Notes: generated from the letters alone by a model not told the origin. 64,000 nucleotides of DNA from Pelomonas sp. SE-A7 (GCF_030345705.1 NZ_JAUASW010000002.1:372001-436000); one strand, 5' to 3'. Shown: positions 16,701 through 25,569, counted from the first letter of the stretch. Made by a program: numbers and translations.

Positions 16701-18790
16701 CAGCGCTGCGGCGTGCCGGCCGGCCGGGTATCAGGCTTGTCCGGACCACTCGCCCAGGAACCGAGCTGCTTGCGGAAGGCGTCGGTGATCGCCTCGGCAT
16801 CGTGCGAGTCGTTGGCGATATAGGGCGTGATCAGCACGATCAACTCGCGCCGGACACCCCCCTTGGACTGCTTGCTGAAGAAGCTGCCGATCAGCGGCAG
16901 GTCTTTCAGGAAGGGCACGCCGGCATTGCCCTGCGATCCGGTCTCGGAGATCAGGCCGCCCAGCAGCACGGTGGCGCCATTTCGCAGGGTCAGCTTGGTG
17001 TCGACCTTGCGGGTCTGGAACGTCGGCGAGCTGGCCACACCAGTCTCGGTCTTGCCTGCTTCGCTGACTTCCTGCGTCACGTCCAGGTCCACCTGGTCGC
17101 CGGAATGGATGACCGGCTTGATTCTGAGAATCACGCCGGTGCTGCGGTACTGGACCGTCTGCAGCAGGCCGAGGCCATTGTTGACTGCGGTCGTGCCGGT
17201 CGATTGCTGCGACGTGATGATGGGCACTTCCTGACCGACCTGGATGGTTGCCGCTTCGCCATTGCGTGCCATCAGGCGCGGGCTCGACAAAATGGTGGCC
17301 CGGTTGTTGGAGGCCAGTGCATTCAGGGCCACTCGCAGGCCGCCGGCGTTGTTGAAGACCTTGAAGTTCAGGCCCGCCGTTCCCAGGGCTGTGCCGCCCT
17401 GGGTATTGACGTTGTAGCTGCCGCCATGGTCGCTGAGCCATTCAACGCCCAGAGCACGCGAGTCATCGACCGACAACTCCGCCACCGTGACCTCGATCAG
17501 GGCGGCCTTGGTGGGTCGGTCCAGGGTCTGCAGCAGCGACGTGATCTGGCCGTATTCGTCCGGCCGGGCCTGGAAGATCAGCACGTTGGTCGACTTGTCG
17601 ACGACGACGGACGTCAGGCGGGTCGTTGCGGAATCGCTGCCTGCGGTCGTGCCCGGCGCGGCCGCAGCCGGGGTCGCCCCACGGTTGCCCGTGAGGATGC
17701 GGTCCAGCGTCTGGCCCAGCAGTTCCGCGTCCTTGTGCTTGACGGCGTAGGTGAAGAAGTTCTTGCCGATGCCGCGCTCGTTGGGCTTGTCCAGCGTACG
17801 GGCCCATTCCGCCACGTGATTGGCGACGGCATCGGTCGCGGCGAACACGTAGACGGCATTGAGTGCGGCCACGGGCAGCAGGATCACCGGATAGCGGCTG
17901 GCTCCGGGGGTGATGGCCTGTCCGACCGGATGGACGGCGTAACCCTCGGCGCCCAGCACCTCGGCAAGCCGCCGGGCCAGTTCCTCGCTGGACCAGAACG
18001 CTGGCGTCAGCGCCAGGCTGGCACGCCCCTTCATGGCTGGTTGGTCGAGGGCCTCGATGGCCTCGAGGGCCGCCTTCATGTCGTCCGGATTGCCGCGCAG
18101 CAGCACGGCGTTTCGACCGGCATCCTCTTGCACGGTGATGCGTTCGCCGAACATGGTGCGCAACCAGTTGGTGACATCGGTCTGCCGCACGGTGGACAAG
18201 GTCACCAGCTGGAAGACCGGTCGCAGCGGCAGCGGAACGTCGGCCGTGGCGGAGCCGTAACGAATGGTCGGCAGGCTGCCGAGCTGTGCGTTGTCCGGGA
18301 CCACGCGCACGAGGCCGCCCACGTCGATGGCAGAGACACCATAGCTCTTCAGCAGCAGGCGCACGGCCTGCTCGATCTGTGCCGCTGTCTGCCCGCCACC
18401 GGTGCGGAAGGTCACGAGGTCCTGACGGGCCGTGATCGACGGATGGACGTTGACGTTCTTGCGCAGCACCTCGGCATAGACGAACTGCACAAAGGCCGGG
18501 AGCGCCACCTGCTGCAGATTGACCGCAGCAAGCACTTCACCGCCGCTGGTGTCGACAGGCACGACGGGGTCGGCCGCTGCCTGGCTTGCCGCGGGCGCCA
18601 CCGGATTGGCAGCAACGCCCATGGTCGGCGACAGCTTCTCCTTGCCCAGGGCAGCACTGCTCGGGCTCACCGAAGCGGCGCCGGGCACCACGGCCGGCAG
18701 CCTCGGCTCGATCTGGGCGCAGGCCCCCAGTAGCAGGCAGCTGGCCAGCGTTGCCCGGGCGGGCATTCGCTCAAGAAGTCGGTCAATCAC
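16700..18790 (-). CDS. gspD: Type II secretion outer-membrane secretin GspD
   Basis: The secretin forms the outer-membrane channel. The start is taken as GTG 18790, overlapping the gspC stop by 8 bp; ATG 18766 is an equally reasonable start and gives a compact lipoprotein-like signal ending LLLGAC. After a Pro/Ala-rich linker come N-domains (from about residue 90) with NVNVHPSITARQDLVTF, then the C-terminal secretin core with VPIITSQQ, GVILRIKPVIHSGDQV and VPFLKDLPLIGSFF. The length of about 690 fits the family. The lipobox cysteine suggests self-piloting, as no separate pilotin gene is seen. Confidence 0.93.
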   Translation of the reverse strand: MIDRLLERMPARATLASCLLLGACAQIEPRLPAVVPGAASVSPSSAALGKEKLSPTMGVAANPVAPAASQAAADPVVPVDTSGGEVLAAVNLQQVALPAFVQFVYAEVLRKNVNVHPSITARQDLVTFRTGGGQTAAQIEQAVRLLLKSYGVSAIDVGGLVRVVPDNAQLGSLPTIRYGSATADVPLPLRPVFQLVTLSTVRQTDVTNWLRTMFGERITVQEDAGRNAVLLRGNPDDMKAALEAIEALDQPAMKGRASLALTPAFWSSEELARRLAEVLGAEGYAVHPVGQAITPGASRYPVILLPVAALNAVYVFAATDAVANHVAEWARTLDKPNERGIGKNFFTYAVKHKDAELLGQTLDRILTGNRGATPAAAAPGTTAGSDSATTRLTSVVVDKSTNVLIFQARPDEYGQITSLLQTLDRPTKAALIEVTVAELSVDDSRALGVEWLSDHGGSYNVNTQGGTALGTAGLNFKVFNNAGGLRVALNALASNNRATILSSPRLMARNGEAATIQVGQEVPIITSQQSTGTTAVNNGLGLLQTVQYRSTGVILRIKPVIHSGDQVDLDVTQEVSEAGKTETGVASSPTFQTRKVDTKLTLRNGATVLLGGLISETGSQGNAGVPFLKDLPLIGSFFSKQSKGGVRRELIVLITPYIANDSHDAEAITDAFRKQLGSWASGPDKPDTRPAGTPQR

Positions 18791-19250
18791 GGTATTCCAC
18801 CCCCAGACGGTAGGTCTTGTTGCCCAGTTGCACGCAGACCTCACCATCATCAATCCTCTTAATCATGTGTCCGCTGGGCAGGCGGTCGCCGACATGCAGT
18901 GTCTGCGGCGGTTTGCCCGGTGCCATGAAGTTGATCAGCACGCCACGCTGCTTGTCGCGCCTGAATAGGCCCGCGATGCGCCAGCGCTTGTCCTCGCTCT
19001 CGGCCGCTGCCGCGGCGGCGGCCGCAGCCCGCACTTGCGCCTCGGGTTCGAACATCGGTGATGTCACCAGCGACAGCCCGATGGCCGTCAGCTCCGGCTT
19101 GCGCGGCAGGTCCGGCAATTCCCAGCTGTTACGACGTGCCTGCACAAGGCTCGCGTCGAGCTCCACCCCGGGGGCAAGCAGCGCGCCGATCAGGGCCGCC
19201 ACCACAAACCCCGACGCGTACTTGAGCCTGCTCTTGTTCAAGGCGTTCAT
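18783..19250 (-). CDS. gspC: Type II secretion GspC-like inner-membrane protein
   Basis: The 155-residue protein has one N-terminal transmembrane helix (about 12-28), a charged Ala-rich linker and a C-terminal homology region with RWRIAGLFRRDKQRGVLI, VGDRLPSGHMIKRIDDGEVC and YRLGVEYRD. This is the PulC/GspC HR domain, which contacts the secretin N0 domain. It is about half the usual GspC length because no PDZ or coiled-coil domain follows, a form common in betaproteobacteria. It is coupled to gspM upstream (ATGA) and overlaps gspD downstream. Confidence 0.82.
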   Translation of the reverse strand: MNALNKSRLKYASGFVVAALIGALLAPGVELDASLVQARRNSWELPDLPRKPELTAIGLSLVTSPMFEPEAQVRAAAAAAAAAESEDKRWRIAGLFRRDKQRGVLINFMAPGKPPQTLHVGDRLPSGHMIKRIDDGEVCVQLGNKTYRLGVEYRD

Positions 19251-19876
19251 GTGCCGGCCTTTGCGTTGCGAGCAAGTACACGAAGGTCGACTTCAGCCAT
19301 GGGCACCGGCCCTTGCATTCGCAGGGCCAGCCGCTCGACGACGACCGCGCGCTCGCTGCGTGTGCATTCGCCCAGAAAGGCCATCAGCGGCGCGCGCTGC
19401 AATTCAATGCTCATGCGGGCTCGCAGCACAGCGTAGCCGCTTGGCACCGCCGGCAGTGCGGATGCAGCGACGGGATCCTGACCCTTGCCGGCTTCCACGC
19501 GCACGATGGTCAGGTCCCTGGTCTTCAGTCCCAGGCGCGAAGCCATATTGCGCAACCAGTCCTGGAGCGCCGCCTCAGTCAGGCCCAGGTCGTTGTCGTT
19601 CCAGGCCATGGTCGTCATGGCGATCTTGAGTTGCTCGGCCTCCTTGGCCCGGTCGGCCCAAGCTCGCTCGCCGGACAGGGAGCGCATGCGCGTCAACTCA
19701 GCATCCAAGGTCTTGATGCGTTCGCGCTGCAGGTCGACATGGTCCAGCGCCAGCTGCATGCCGTACAGGACCAGGATGAGCAGCACCGCCCAGACGCCCC
19801 AGCGCAGGCGGGCCGAGGCCGCCCATTGGCTGCGCAGCTCCTGCCATTGGGCAGACAGTTGTTGGGAGGCGTTCAT
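19247..19876 (-). CDS. gspM: Type II secretion GspM-like inner-membrane protein
   Basis: The 209-residue protein has a short cytoplasmic N-terminus, one transmembrane helix (LRWGVWAVLLILVLYGMQLA, about 24-43), a coiled-coil-like stretch and a ferredoxin-like periplasmic domain ending in a beta strand with VERLALRMQGP. This is the GspM layout. GspM pairs with GspL and links it to GspC and GspF. Sequence identity to well-known GspM proteins looks low, so the call leans on topology and gene order. It is coupled to neighbours on both sides by ATGA overlaps. Confidence 0.75.
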   Translation of the reverse strand: MNASQQLSAQWQELRSQWAASARLRWGVWAVLLILVLYGMQLALDHVDLQRERIKTLDAELTRMRSLSGERAWADRAKEAEQLKIAMTTMAWNDNDLGLTEAALQDWLRNMASRLGLKTRDLTIVRVEAGKGQDPVAASALPAVPSGYAVLRARMSIELQRAPLMAFLGECTRSERAVVVERLALRMQGPVPMAEVDLRVLARNAKAGT

Positions 19877-21084
19877 CGCCGGCCTCCAAACACCTCAGCG
19901 GCGCTTGTCGCTGCATTGCCAAACGGGTTCGGCACCGAAGCCGCGGCCGTTGGCGCGCTCGCAGCCCGCGCAGCCCGCGCCGGTGGCCGCAGACCTTCGA
20001 GCCGCATATCGAGGACCATCAGCCCCCCCAAGTTCTCAACACGGGCTTCGGCCACGTCCTTGAACCAGCCGCCGGCCTGCAGGTCGCGCACGATGGCCGA
20101 GCGAGAGGCTTGAGGCGGCATCTGCAATCCCAGCCGCAGCTTGCTGCCCGTGAGTTCCAACTCCTTCAGCTGCGCACCCGATCCGCTGATCAGCTCGTGC
20201 AGATGAGCCATCACTTCGATGGGCAGTGGTTCGTTGAGCCACGCCGCCCATTGCTGCGCCGTGGTCGCATGACTGAGGGCCCGGTCGCGGCTGGACAGCA
20301 CGTCGGCGCTGGAGGCCCGCAGGCTGGTGATTTCTTTCTGTCGCTGAAGGCTCAGCTGATGGACGTCGAAGACCTGCTTGCCGACGACTCCGGCACAAAC
20401 GCTGAGGGCCAGTCCTCCAAGCATGAGCAGGCGATGCTCTCGGTCGTCACTCTGGGCCGCGCGCTCGTCCAGCCCTTCGGTCGTGGCCCAGGGCCGGTCA
20501 AGCCAGCTCAGGGCCAGCGGCTCCGGCCTGCTAGACGAAATATTCGATGGATCGGTGCCCGATGCCGTGTGCAGGAAAAGCTGCCACTCGCGCTGCTCAG
20601 GCAGGTCAGGCCACCAGCGGCTTGCGACCAGTTGGCCATCGGCCCAATGCTGGGCTTCGTAACCTTCGAGGCAGGCTTGCAGGTAGATCCCATCCTGCTC
20701 GGGACGACGCAGCAAGGTTTCAGGAACCAGGCGGCAGCGCTTCGGATCCAGACCGGCCTTGAGCAAGTCCTGGTCCGCACTTTCACCGTCCCACGCCACC
20801 ACCAAACCAAGATCGCCCAGGACCACGAGAGCACAGGAGGTCGTGTCAAAGGCCTGCCATGCCGCCGCCTGCATTCGCAGTGCTGCCGCGCGCTCCGGCG
20901 CGGGGATGGTCTGGAGGCGAACCCACTTCAGTCGGCAGCGACTGCGTGACAGCACGACCTGCTGGGCGCCCAAGGTGCGTCCGCTGGCTGGCTCAAGGTG
21001 ATCGCGAAGCAGCTGCGCTTGTCGGGAAGGATGGTTCGCTTGCGACCAAGGGAAGCGGAAAGGTAGGCGCAGCGGTGGGCTCAT
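19873..21084 (-). CDS. gspL: Type II secretion GspL-like protein
   Basis: The start at ATG 21084 gives 403 residues and overlaps gspK by 92 bp. An actin-like cytoplasmic part (about 1-235) contains LGDLGLVVAWDGE, then one transmembrane segment (LLMLGGLALSVCAGVVG) and a periplasmic domain with LKELELTGSKLRLGLQ. This fits GspL, which recruits GspE to the membrane. Conservation with classical GspL is weak. A TTG at 20973, 19 bp after the gspK stop, is an alternative start that removes the overlap but cuts 37 residues. The order K-L-M supports the call. Confidence 0.7.
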   Translation of the reverse strand: MSPPLRLPFRFPWSQANHPSRQAQLLRDHLEPASGRTLGAQQVVLSRSRCRLKWVRLQTIPAPERAAALRMQAAAWQAFDTTSCALVVLGDLGLVVAWDGESADQDLLKAGLDPKRCRLVPETLLRRPEQDGIYLQACLEGYEAQHWADGQLVASRWWPDLPEQREWQLFLHTASGTDPSNISSSRPEPLALSWLDRPWATTEGLDERAAQSDDREHRLLMLGGLALSVCAGVVGKQVFDVHQLSLQRQKEITSLRASSADVLSSRDRALSHATTAQQWAAWLNEPLPIEVMAHLHELISGSGAQLKELELTGSKLRLGLQMPPQASRSAIVRDLQAGGWFKDVAEARVENLGGLMVLDMRLEGLRPPARAARAASAPTAAASVPNPFGNAATSAAEVFGGRR

Positions 21085-22024
21085 TGCTTGGACTGAGTCG
21101 GGGCGTTGAATGCTGCTCAAGGATGGTCCACGGCCCGGTCCGACCGGCCGGGGTAAGGCGCGCATTGTACTCAAGCGCCCTGGGCAAACCGGGTGCCCAG
21201 ACCGTGATGCGCGAGTCCCAGCCCGGTGCAAACCAGTAGTCTTCGCGGTCCAGCGCCAGACCGGTCGCGTGGGCGGCCGCAGCCCCCGATGTCAGCAGTC
21301 CGCCCTTGCGCAGCGCAAGCAGCAGATCGATCTGGGCCGGACTTGCTCCGACCATGACCGCCTTGAGCACTTCAGCGGGTGCGGTGGCCGGGTTGAACTG
21401 GTTGCTGGGGCTGACGCTCAACCAGCGGCTCATGCGTGCCAGTCGTTCAGGGTCGTCGCGCCATAGCGGCAAGTGCTCGAGCTCACGCAGTGTCATCAAC
21501 CAGTCGTTGCGAGGTGCGGGCAAAGACTGGCGCCGATAGTCCTCGCGTTCAGCGCCATTGAGTCGTCGCAGATCGTCGGTATCGAGGTAGTCGTCCAGTA
21601 CATCGATCCAGGCTTGCGATTGCAGCGGCTCGACTCCATCCAGTATCAGCAGATTGCCGAGCACGGCGCGATCCGCTGAATTTACCGAGAGCAAACCGCG
21701 CATGTCCTGCACCGACACCCAGGCGCCGTAGCCTAGTGAATAGTTGCGTCCGTCCATGCGCAGCGCAGCCGATTCGTCGCCCCGGCCATCGGCCATCATG
21801 GGACGCGTCGCCATCCAGTAGAGCGTCGCCGCCTGCGCACTCAGCGCCTTGGTTCGTGCGGATGCGTATTCGTCAAAGCCCACGGCCCCTCGACGCAGTT
21901 CATCGATGCGCAGCGAGAATCGCATGGCGACAAAGGCCACCACCGCCAGCGCGGCGACGACCATCAACAGCACATAGCCTTGCTGCCGAGCGGCCGCGCC
22001 GCGCGCTGCTCGCCTTCGACTCAT
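20993..22024 (-). CDS. gspK: Type II secretion minor pseudopilin GspK
   Basis: The start at ATG 22024 (ATGA overlap with gspJ) gives 343 residues. A basic leader ends in QQGYVLLMVVAALAVVAFVAM, a prepilin segment lacking the Glu at +5, as is usual for GspK at the pilus tip. The large globular part has LNLLSVNSADRAVLG-like and LDDYLDTDDLRRLNG segments of the GspK alpha-domain. It caps the pseudopilus together with GspI and GspJ. The C-terminal 30 codons overlap the proposed gspL start. The open frame extends upstream, but only through gspJ coding sequence. Confidence 0.85.
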   Translation of the reverse strand: MSRRRAARGAAARQQGYVLLMVVAALAVVAFVAMRFSLRIDELRRGAVGFDEYASARTKALSAQAATLYWMATRPMMADGRGDESAALRMDGRNYSLGYGAWVSVQDMRGLLSVNSADRAVLGNLLILDGVEPLQSQAWIDVLDDYLDTDDLRRLNGAEREDYRRQSLPAPRNDWLMTLRELEHLPLWRDDPERLARMSRWLSVSPSNQFNPATAPAEVLKAVMVGASPAQIDLLLALRKGGLLTSGAAAAHATGLALDREDYWFAPGWDSRITVWAPGLPRALEYNARLTPAGRTGPWTILEQHSTPRLSPSNEPTAAPTFPLPLVASEPSFPTSAAASRSP

Positions 22025-22695
22025 TGGCGCTCCCAATCGAGGCGTCGCATGCGCGGCGCCTCGTCGCTGCCGATGGACGCGAGCAAGGGTCCGCCGGTTG
22101 CCGCACCCAAGTTCATCAGAACGGCACGTGGCAGGTGCGGCACCATCGCGCCAGCAGCCGGCAGCGCGACGGGCCACTGCTCGAGCCACTGGCCATCATC
22201 CCCAAGATATTTGAATGTCGCGGCTGGTCCTTGCCATCGAAGCAGCACCACGGCCGGCTGAGCTTGCGCCAGCGACGATTCGACCTCCGACTCCAAGGAC
22301 GACATCTGCAGTTCATTGCGGCGCTCGGCTGGCAAGTGCACCAATCGAAGCCTGATACGGCCCCCAGCCACTCCGGGCAGATCCAGGGCCTCGCCACTGG
22401 CAAGGCGCAGCTCCGTCGCATCCCCCTGGAACTGCGGCTTCTCAAGGTTAAGTTGCTCGGGAAGTGCGCCCTCTATCAAGCCGCGGACCCATTCACGGCG
22501 GACCATGTTGAGCTGCGACTCAGCCGTAGCGCCTTGCAGCATCAGCTCGACCCGCATCACCAGTTGCATGGCTTGCCAGAGCATGGCGCTGATCATGGCA
22601 ACGATGACCATGCTCACCAGCATCTCGACCAGCGTAAAGCCGCGCAGCGCTGATTCGTGACTGGCGCGATGTTTGGATCGGGAGCACGTGCTCAT
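22021..22695 (-). CDS. gspJ: Type II secretion minor pseudopilin GspJ
   Basis: The 224-residue protein has a basic leader and the prepilin peptidase site before GFTLVEMLVSMVIVAMIS, with the conserved Glu at +5. It has a beta-rich C-terminal half containing RIRLRLVHLP and LLRWQGP. GspJ forms the tip complex with GspI and GspK. It is coupled at both ends: its ATG overlaps the gspI stop and its stop overlaps the gspK start. Processing requires a prepilin peptidase (GspO/PilD), which is not in the window. Confidence 0.87.
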   Translation of the reverse strand: MSTCSRSKHRASHESALRGFTLVEMLVSMVIVAMISAMLWQAMQLVMRVELMLQGATAESQLNMVRREWVRGLIEGALPEQLNLEKPQFQGDATELRLASGEALDLPGVAGGRIRLRLVHLPAERRNELQMSSLESEVESSLAQAQPAVVLLRWQGPAATFKYLGDDGQWLEQWPVALPAAGAMVPHLPRAVLMNLGAATGGPLLASIGSDEAPRMRRLDWERQ

Positions 22696-23171
22696 CGGCC
22701 CGCCCCCTCTTTGGACTCACTGAACCCAGGCTTGGCGCGCCAGCCTGCGACCACCTGTTGCCATTCGGCGTGGACACTGCCATCAAGCCGACTGGCCTTG
22801 ACGTCCAGCCTGTAGAGGCCCAGCTGCCATCGAGGAACGATGTTGGCGCCATAGTTGAACTCGTCGCGCATAGGCTCGACCAAAGTGCTGCGCCAAGCCA
22901 ACTTCATCCCGGCGACCTCTCGCTCGCCGGCCGATTCGATGGCAGGGTTGAATCGACCCACCCATCCCTGCGCTTCCAGTTGCAGCTGGGCTCTGGCCTC
23001 GGCATCCTTGAGGCGCGCGGCGCCATTCAAGTTCTGGTTGATCCAGGTGAACAGCAACAGGCCTGAAGTGGCCAGCACCACCAGAGCAACGATGGCCTCC
23101 AGGAGACCAAAGCCCTTGACGAGGCCGCTGGACGTGCGGTCAGCGGACAACTTGCGCGTCGCGAGCTTCAA
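22692..23171 (-). CDS. gspI: Type II secretion minor pseudopilin GspI-like
   Basis: TTG 23171 is chosen as start because it overlaps the gspH stop as TTGA, matching the coupling pattern of the operon. It gives 159 residues with a leader of about 21 residues before GFGLLEAIVALVVLATSG. An ATG at 23216 would lengthen the leader by 15 residues. The prepilin helix and the following RLKDAEARAQLQLEAQGW helix are typical of GspI. The C-terminal part is less conserved, so the I assignment relies on position between H and J. Confidence 0.78.
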   Translation of the reverse strand: MKLATRKLSADRTSSGLVKGFGLLEAIVALVVLATSGLLLFTWINQNLNGAARLKDAEARAQLQLEAQGWVGRFNPAIESAGEREVAGMKLAWRSTLVEPMRDEFNYGANIVPRWQLGLYRLDVKASRLDGSVHAEWQQVVAGWRAKPGFSESKEGAGR

Positions 23172-23563
23172 CGGAGCAGCTCCTGGACTTCGCCGCTCAC
23201 CGGCCTGATCAGCCAACGCTCGCGCCGGCCGCCTTCGATCAACTCAAGCTCGCCACCTTCGGCGGCACCACTCGCGCTGTACCTCAGGGGTCGTTTCAAG
23301 GCAAGGCGCAGGCCTTGAGGCGCTCCCGGCAACTCGGCCCGCAACTGCTGAGCATCCAGACTGATGGCCTGACCGGCAAGAAACGCCCGAATCGGCTGAG
23401 CTTCAAGGCGAGCCCGGAGGTCTGCTCGCCAACCACGCGCTTGTGCGGCTTCGAGCCATCGACCGGCCTGCGGAGCGACGATGCCTGCGGCCAACGCGAA
23501 CAACGCCAACACCACCAGCATTTCAAGCAGCGTAAATCCGCTGCCGGGCCCTCTTGAGCTCAC
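23168..23563 (-). CDS. gspH: Type II secretion minor pseudopilin GspH
   Basis: The 131-residue prepilin-like protein has a short leader, the cleavage site before GFTLLEMLVVLALFALAAG (+5 Glu present) and a small beta domain. GspH joins the pseudopilus shaft to the I-J-K tip. It is shorter than many GspH proteins (about 160-170), but the frame is intact from ATG to TGA. ATGA overlap with gspG upstream and TTGA overlap with gspI downstream support coupled translation. Confidence 0.85.
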   Translation of the reverse strand: MSSRGPGSGFTLLEMLVVLALFALAAGIVAPQAGRWLEAAQARGWRADLRARLEAQPIRAFLAGQAISLDAQQLRAELPGAPQGLRLALKRPLRYSASGAAEGGELELIEGGRRERWLIRPVSGEVQELLR

Positions 23564-24015
23564 TGTGGCGGCAGGCTGCCAATGTCGGCAGCATCTCCTT
23601 CGCCACCGGGCTTGCCATCCGAGCCGAACGAATACAACGCAAAGGGCAAGCCGTCGCGGCCGGGCACGGCATATTGGTAAGGCTTGCCCCAGGGATCCAG
23701 GGGAACTCCCTCATCCAGATACGGACCACGCCAACGGCCAGCCAGAACAGGGTCACTCGGGGCCTTGAACACCATCGAGAGGCCCTCGTCGTTGCTGGGG
23801 TAGCGCCCGATGTCCAGACGCAGACTCTCGACCGCTCCGCGAAGGATCTTGATCTGAGCCGTGGCAGCGGTAACTTGGGACTTGTCCAGGCCACGGGTGA
23901 CCCGCGGCACGACCAGACCGGCGATCAGGCCGATGATGACCAGCACCACCAACATCTCCAACAGCGTGAAGCCAGCGCCTCGTTGGCGGGACAAGCTCGA
24001 TTCGAGTTTGGGCAT
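23560..24015 (-). CDS. gspG: Type II secretion major pseudopilin GspG
   Basis: The start at ATG 24015 gives 151 residues. The leader ends RGA before GFTLLEMLVVLVIIGLIAG. Hallmarks of the major pseudopilin follow: ALRL-type helix with LDIGRYPSNDEGL, the WRGPYL motif and DPWGKPYQY before a Gly/Asp-rich calcium loop (FGSDGKPGGEGDAADIG). It is the first gene of the operon. An intrinsic terminator ending the upstream secreted-protein gene sits about 70 bp before it, so it needs its own promoter or terminator read-through; I saw no convincing promoter. Confidence 0.95.
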   Translation of the reverse strand: MPKLESSLSRQRGAGFTLLEMLVVLVIIGLIAGLVVPRVTRGLDKSQVTAATAQIKILRGAVESLRLDIGRYPSNDEGLSMVFKAPSDPVLAGRWRGPYLDEGVPLDPWGKPYQYAVPGRDGLPFALYSFGSDGKPGGEGDAADIGSLPPQ

Positions 24016-24081
24016 GTTTGATCGATGACTTTCAGAGGGAGGGGTTGACTCGGGGCGGCCGCAATTATTCCATGTGCGAGG

Positions 24082-24113
24082 CACAAAAAAAGGGCGCCCG
24101 AAGGCGCCCTTTT
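24082..24113 (-). terminator. Intrinsic terminator between the secreted-protein gene and gspG
   Basis: A perfect 8-bp stem AGGGCGCC (24091-24098) pairs with GGCGCCCT (24103-24110) around a CGAA tetraloop. On the minus strand it is followed by seven uridines (A-run 24084-24091 on the plus strand). It begins 26 bp after the stop of the 24139-25569 gene and would end that transcript before gspG. Confidence 0.85.
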
Positions 24114-24138
24114 GCGTTCAACAGAGAACGAGGCTTGC

Positions 24139-25569
24139 TTAGTACGAGCTGCCGTTCGTCGTGTTGTTGTTGCCGTACGGACGCTCCAGCGGCAGGAAAG
24201 CCGTTTGACCGCCGTTCAGGGCCAGGTTGTAGGCGCCCTTGATGTTGGCGACCGGTGCGTTGATCGTGAAGGTCACCGAACCACGGATGCCGCTGCTGAA
24301 CGAGCAGACGTTCTTGGCGTCGATGACAGTCTGACCAGCAGCCAGGGTGCCGCTAGCAGCGGTACCCGTCGTCACGGTCTTGCCGGTTTCAGCTTGGCAA
24401 GCAGCGGTGTACGTAGCGGCCGGGCCCAGGTTCTGGAAGAAGAAGCGGGTCAGGACGCCAGTGCCGTTGTCGGTCGAGAAGTACGGAGCCGACAGTTGGA
24501 CAGCGTTGGCCGTCCAGGTCCACCAGCTGGTGTTGCCACCGGCCAGGGTTTCGTCAGCGCCCGTGACCACGTCGGCCAGGACGGACACACCGAAGCTGCG
24601 GCTGGTGCCCAGCGAGGTGTTGCCAGCAGCGGTCATCGTGACAGTGACGTCTTGAGCCGTGTTGGCAGCGTTGATGTTGGCCGGCAGCAGCGTGAAGGTC
24701 GCCGAGCTAGCACCAACGGTCACAGCCGGAGCGCCGACAGGAGCAGCCACGGTGACAGGCGTCGTGGCGTGCAGGCCCGTGAAGTTCGTGCCCGAGATGG
24801 TCACAGCCATCGACGTGCCGTCAACGGTGAACTGCCAAGCAGTGGCGCCGTCCGGCTTCAGCCAGGTGGTAGCACCGCTGTTGTTGTTGACGGTGAACTT
24901 GGCGACAGCGGTCGAGGTGGTGTCAGCCGGGGCTGCGCCGCCGTTGACGAAGCCATACAGCGGGCCGTTCGTGTTGTTCACGTCAGCGGTCGTGGCGGTG
25001 TCAGCCGTGGCGGTGATGCTCAGCGCGTTGCCCGACAGAGCAGCCGTGGCGGTCACGTCAGCCGAGTTGTCGATGCGAGCGGTTTCACCCAGGTCCCACA
25101 GACCAACGGTCACGCCACCGGTGTTGCCAGCGATGTTCAGCGTGTGGGTGTCCAGCACCAGGCCGGGGAAGTTCAGCGAGACCAGGTCCGCGCCGGCGGG
25201 GCCCGAGAAGGCCGTCGTCACGTCGATTTCATAGGCGCATTCCGTGGTGCTGGCGCGCTTGATGGTCGGCGTGAACGCGCCGGTGGCAGCGCCACCCAGC
25301 GTGATCGTCGGCAGAGCGGCCGTGCAGCTGGCAGCAGTGAACGTGGCGCCGGCGGTCGGCTTGACGATCACGGTGAAGTCCTGAGCCGTGGTACGTGCAA
25401 CGCCCATTTGGTAACGGATGGTCGGCAGCGTGATGTCGGTCGTACCGACCAGCGACTCAACCGCGTACTTGGTCGACGTAGCGGGCAGCGTGATCGTGCC
25501 AGCGAAAGCAGCCGATCCGCAAACCGACGCGATAGCCAGGGCGGTGGCCTTGACGGTGAACATTTTCAT
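24139..25569 (-). CDS. Large secreted Ala/Thr/Gly/Val-rich protein, candidate surface-layer protein and T2SS cargo
   Basis: The start at ATG 25569 has GGAGA 8 bp upstream and gives 476 residues; a second ATG lies two codons in. A signal peptide (MKMFTVKATALAIASVCGSA, cut likely after AFA) precedes a low-complexity, beta-rich mature chain poor in Lys and Arg, with few cysteines in the mature part, apparently four (SCTAAL, TTECAYE, AACQAE, NVCSFS), enough for two disulfides. No known catalytic motif is seen. GC content is visibly lower than in flanking genes and codons are biased to a small set, suggesting high expression. Its own sigma-70 promoter and terminator, and position directly upstream of gspG-F, suggest it is the cargo of this secretion system. 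I cannot assign a family with certainty. Confidence 0.75.
   Translation of the reverse strand: MKMFTVKATALAIASVCGSAAFAGTITLPATSTKYAVESLVGTTDITLPTIRYQMGVARTTAQDFTVIVKPTAGATFTAASCTAALPTITLGGAATGAFTPTIKRASTTECAYEIDVTTAFSGPAGADLVSLNFPGLVLDTHTLNIAGNTGGVTVGLWDLGETARIDNSADVTATAALSGNALSITATADTATTADVNNTNGPLYGFVNGGAAPADTTSTAVAKFTVNNNSGATTWLKPDGATAWQFTVDGTSMAVTISGTNFTGLHATTPVTVAAPVGAPAVTVGASSATFTLLPANINAANTAQDVTVTMTAAGNTSLGTSRSFGVSVLADVVTGADETLAGGNTSWWTWTANAVQLSAPYFSTDNGTGVLTRFFFQNLGPAATYTAACQAETGKTVTTGTAASGTLAAGQTVIDAKNVCSFSSGIRGSVTFTINAPVANIKGAYNLALNGGQTAFLPLERPYGNNNTTNGSSY

Noticed and set aside
13769..24015. Type IV pilus biogenesis cluster
   Set aside because: Pseudopilins G to K, a GspM/L/C set and a secretin with GspD layout point to type II secretion; no pilT, pilQ or pilA features.
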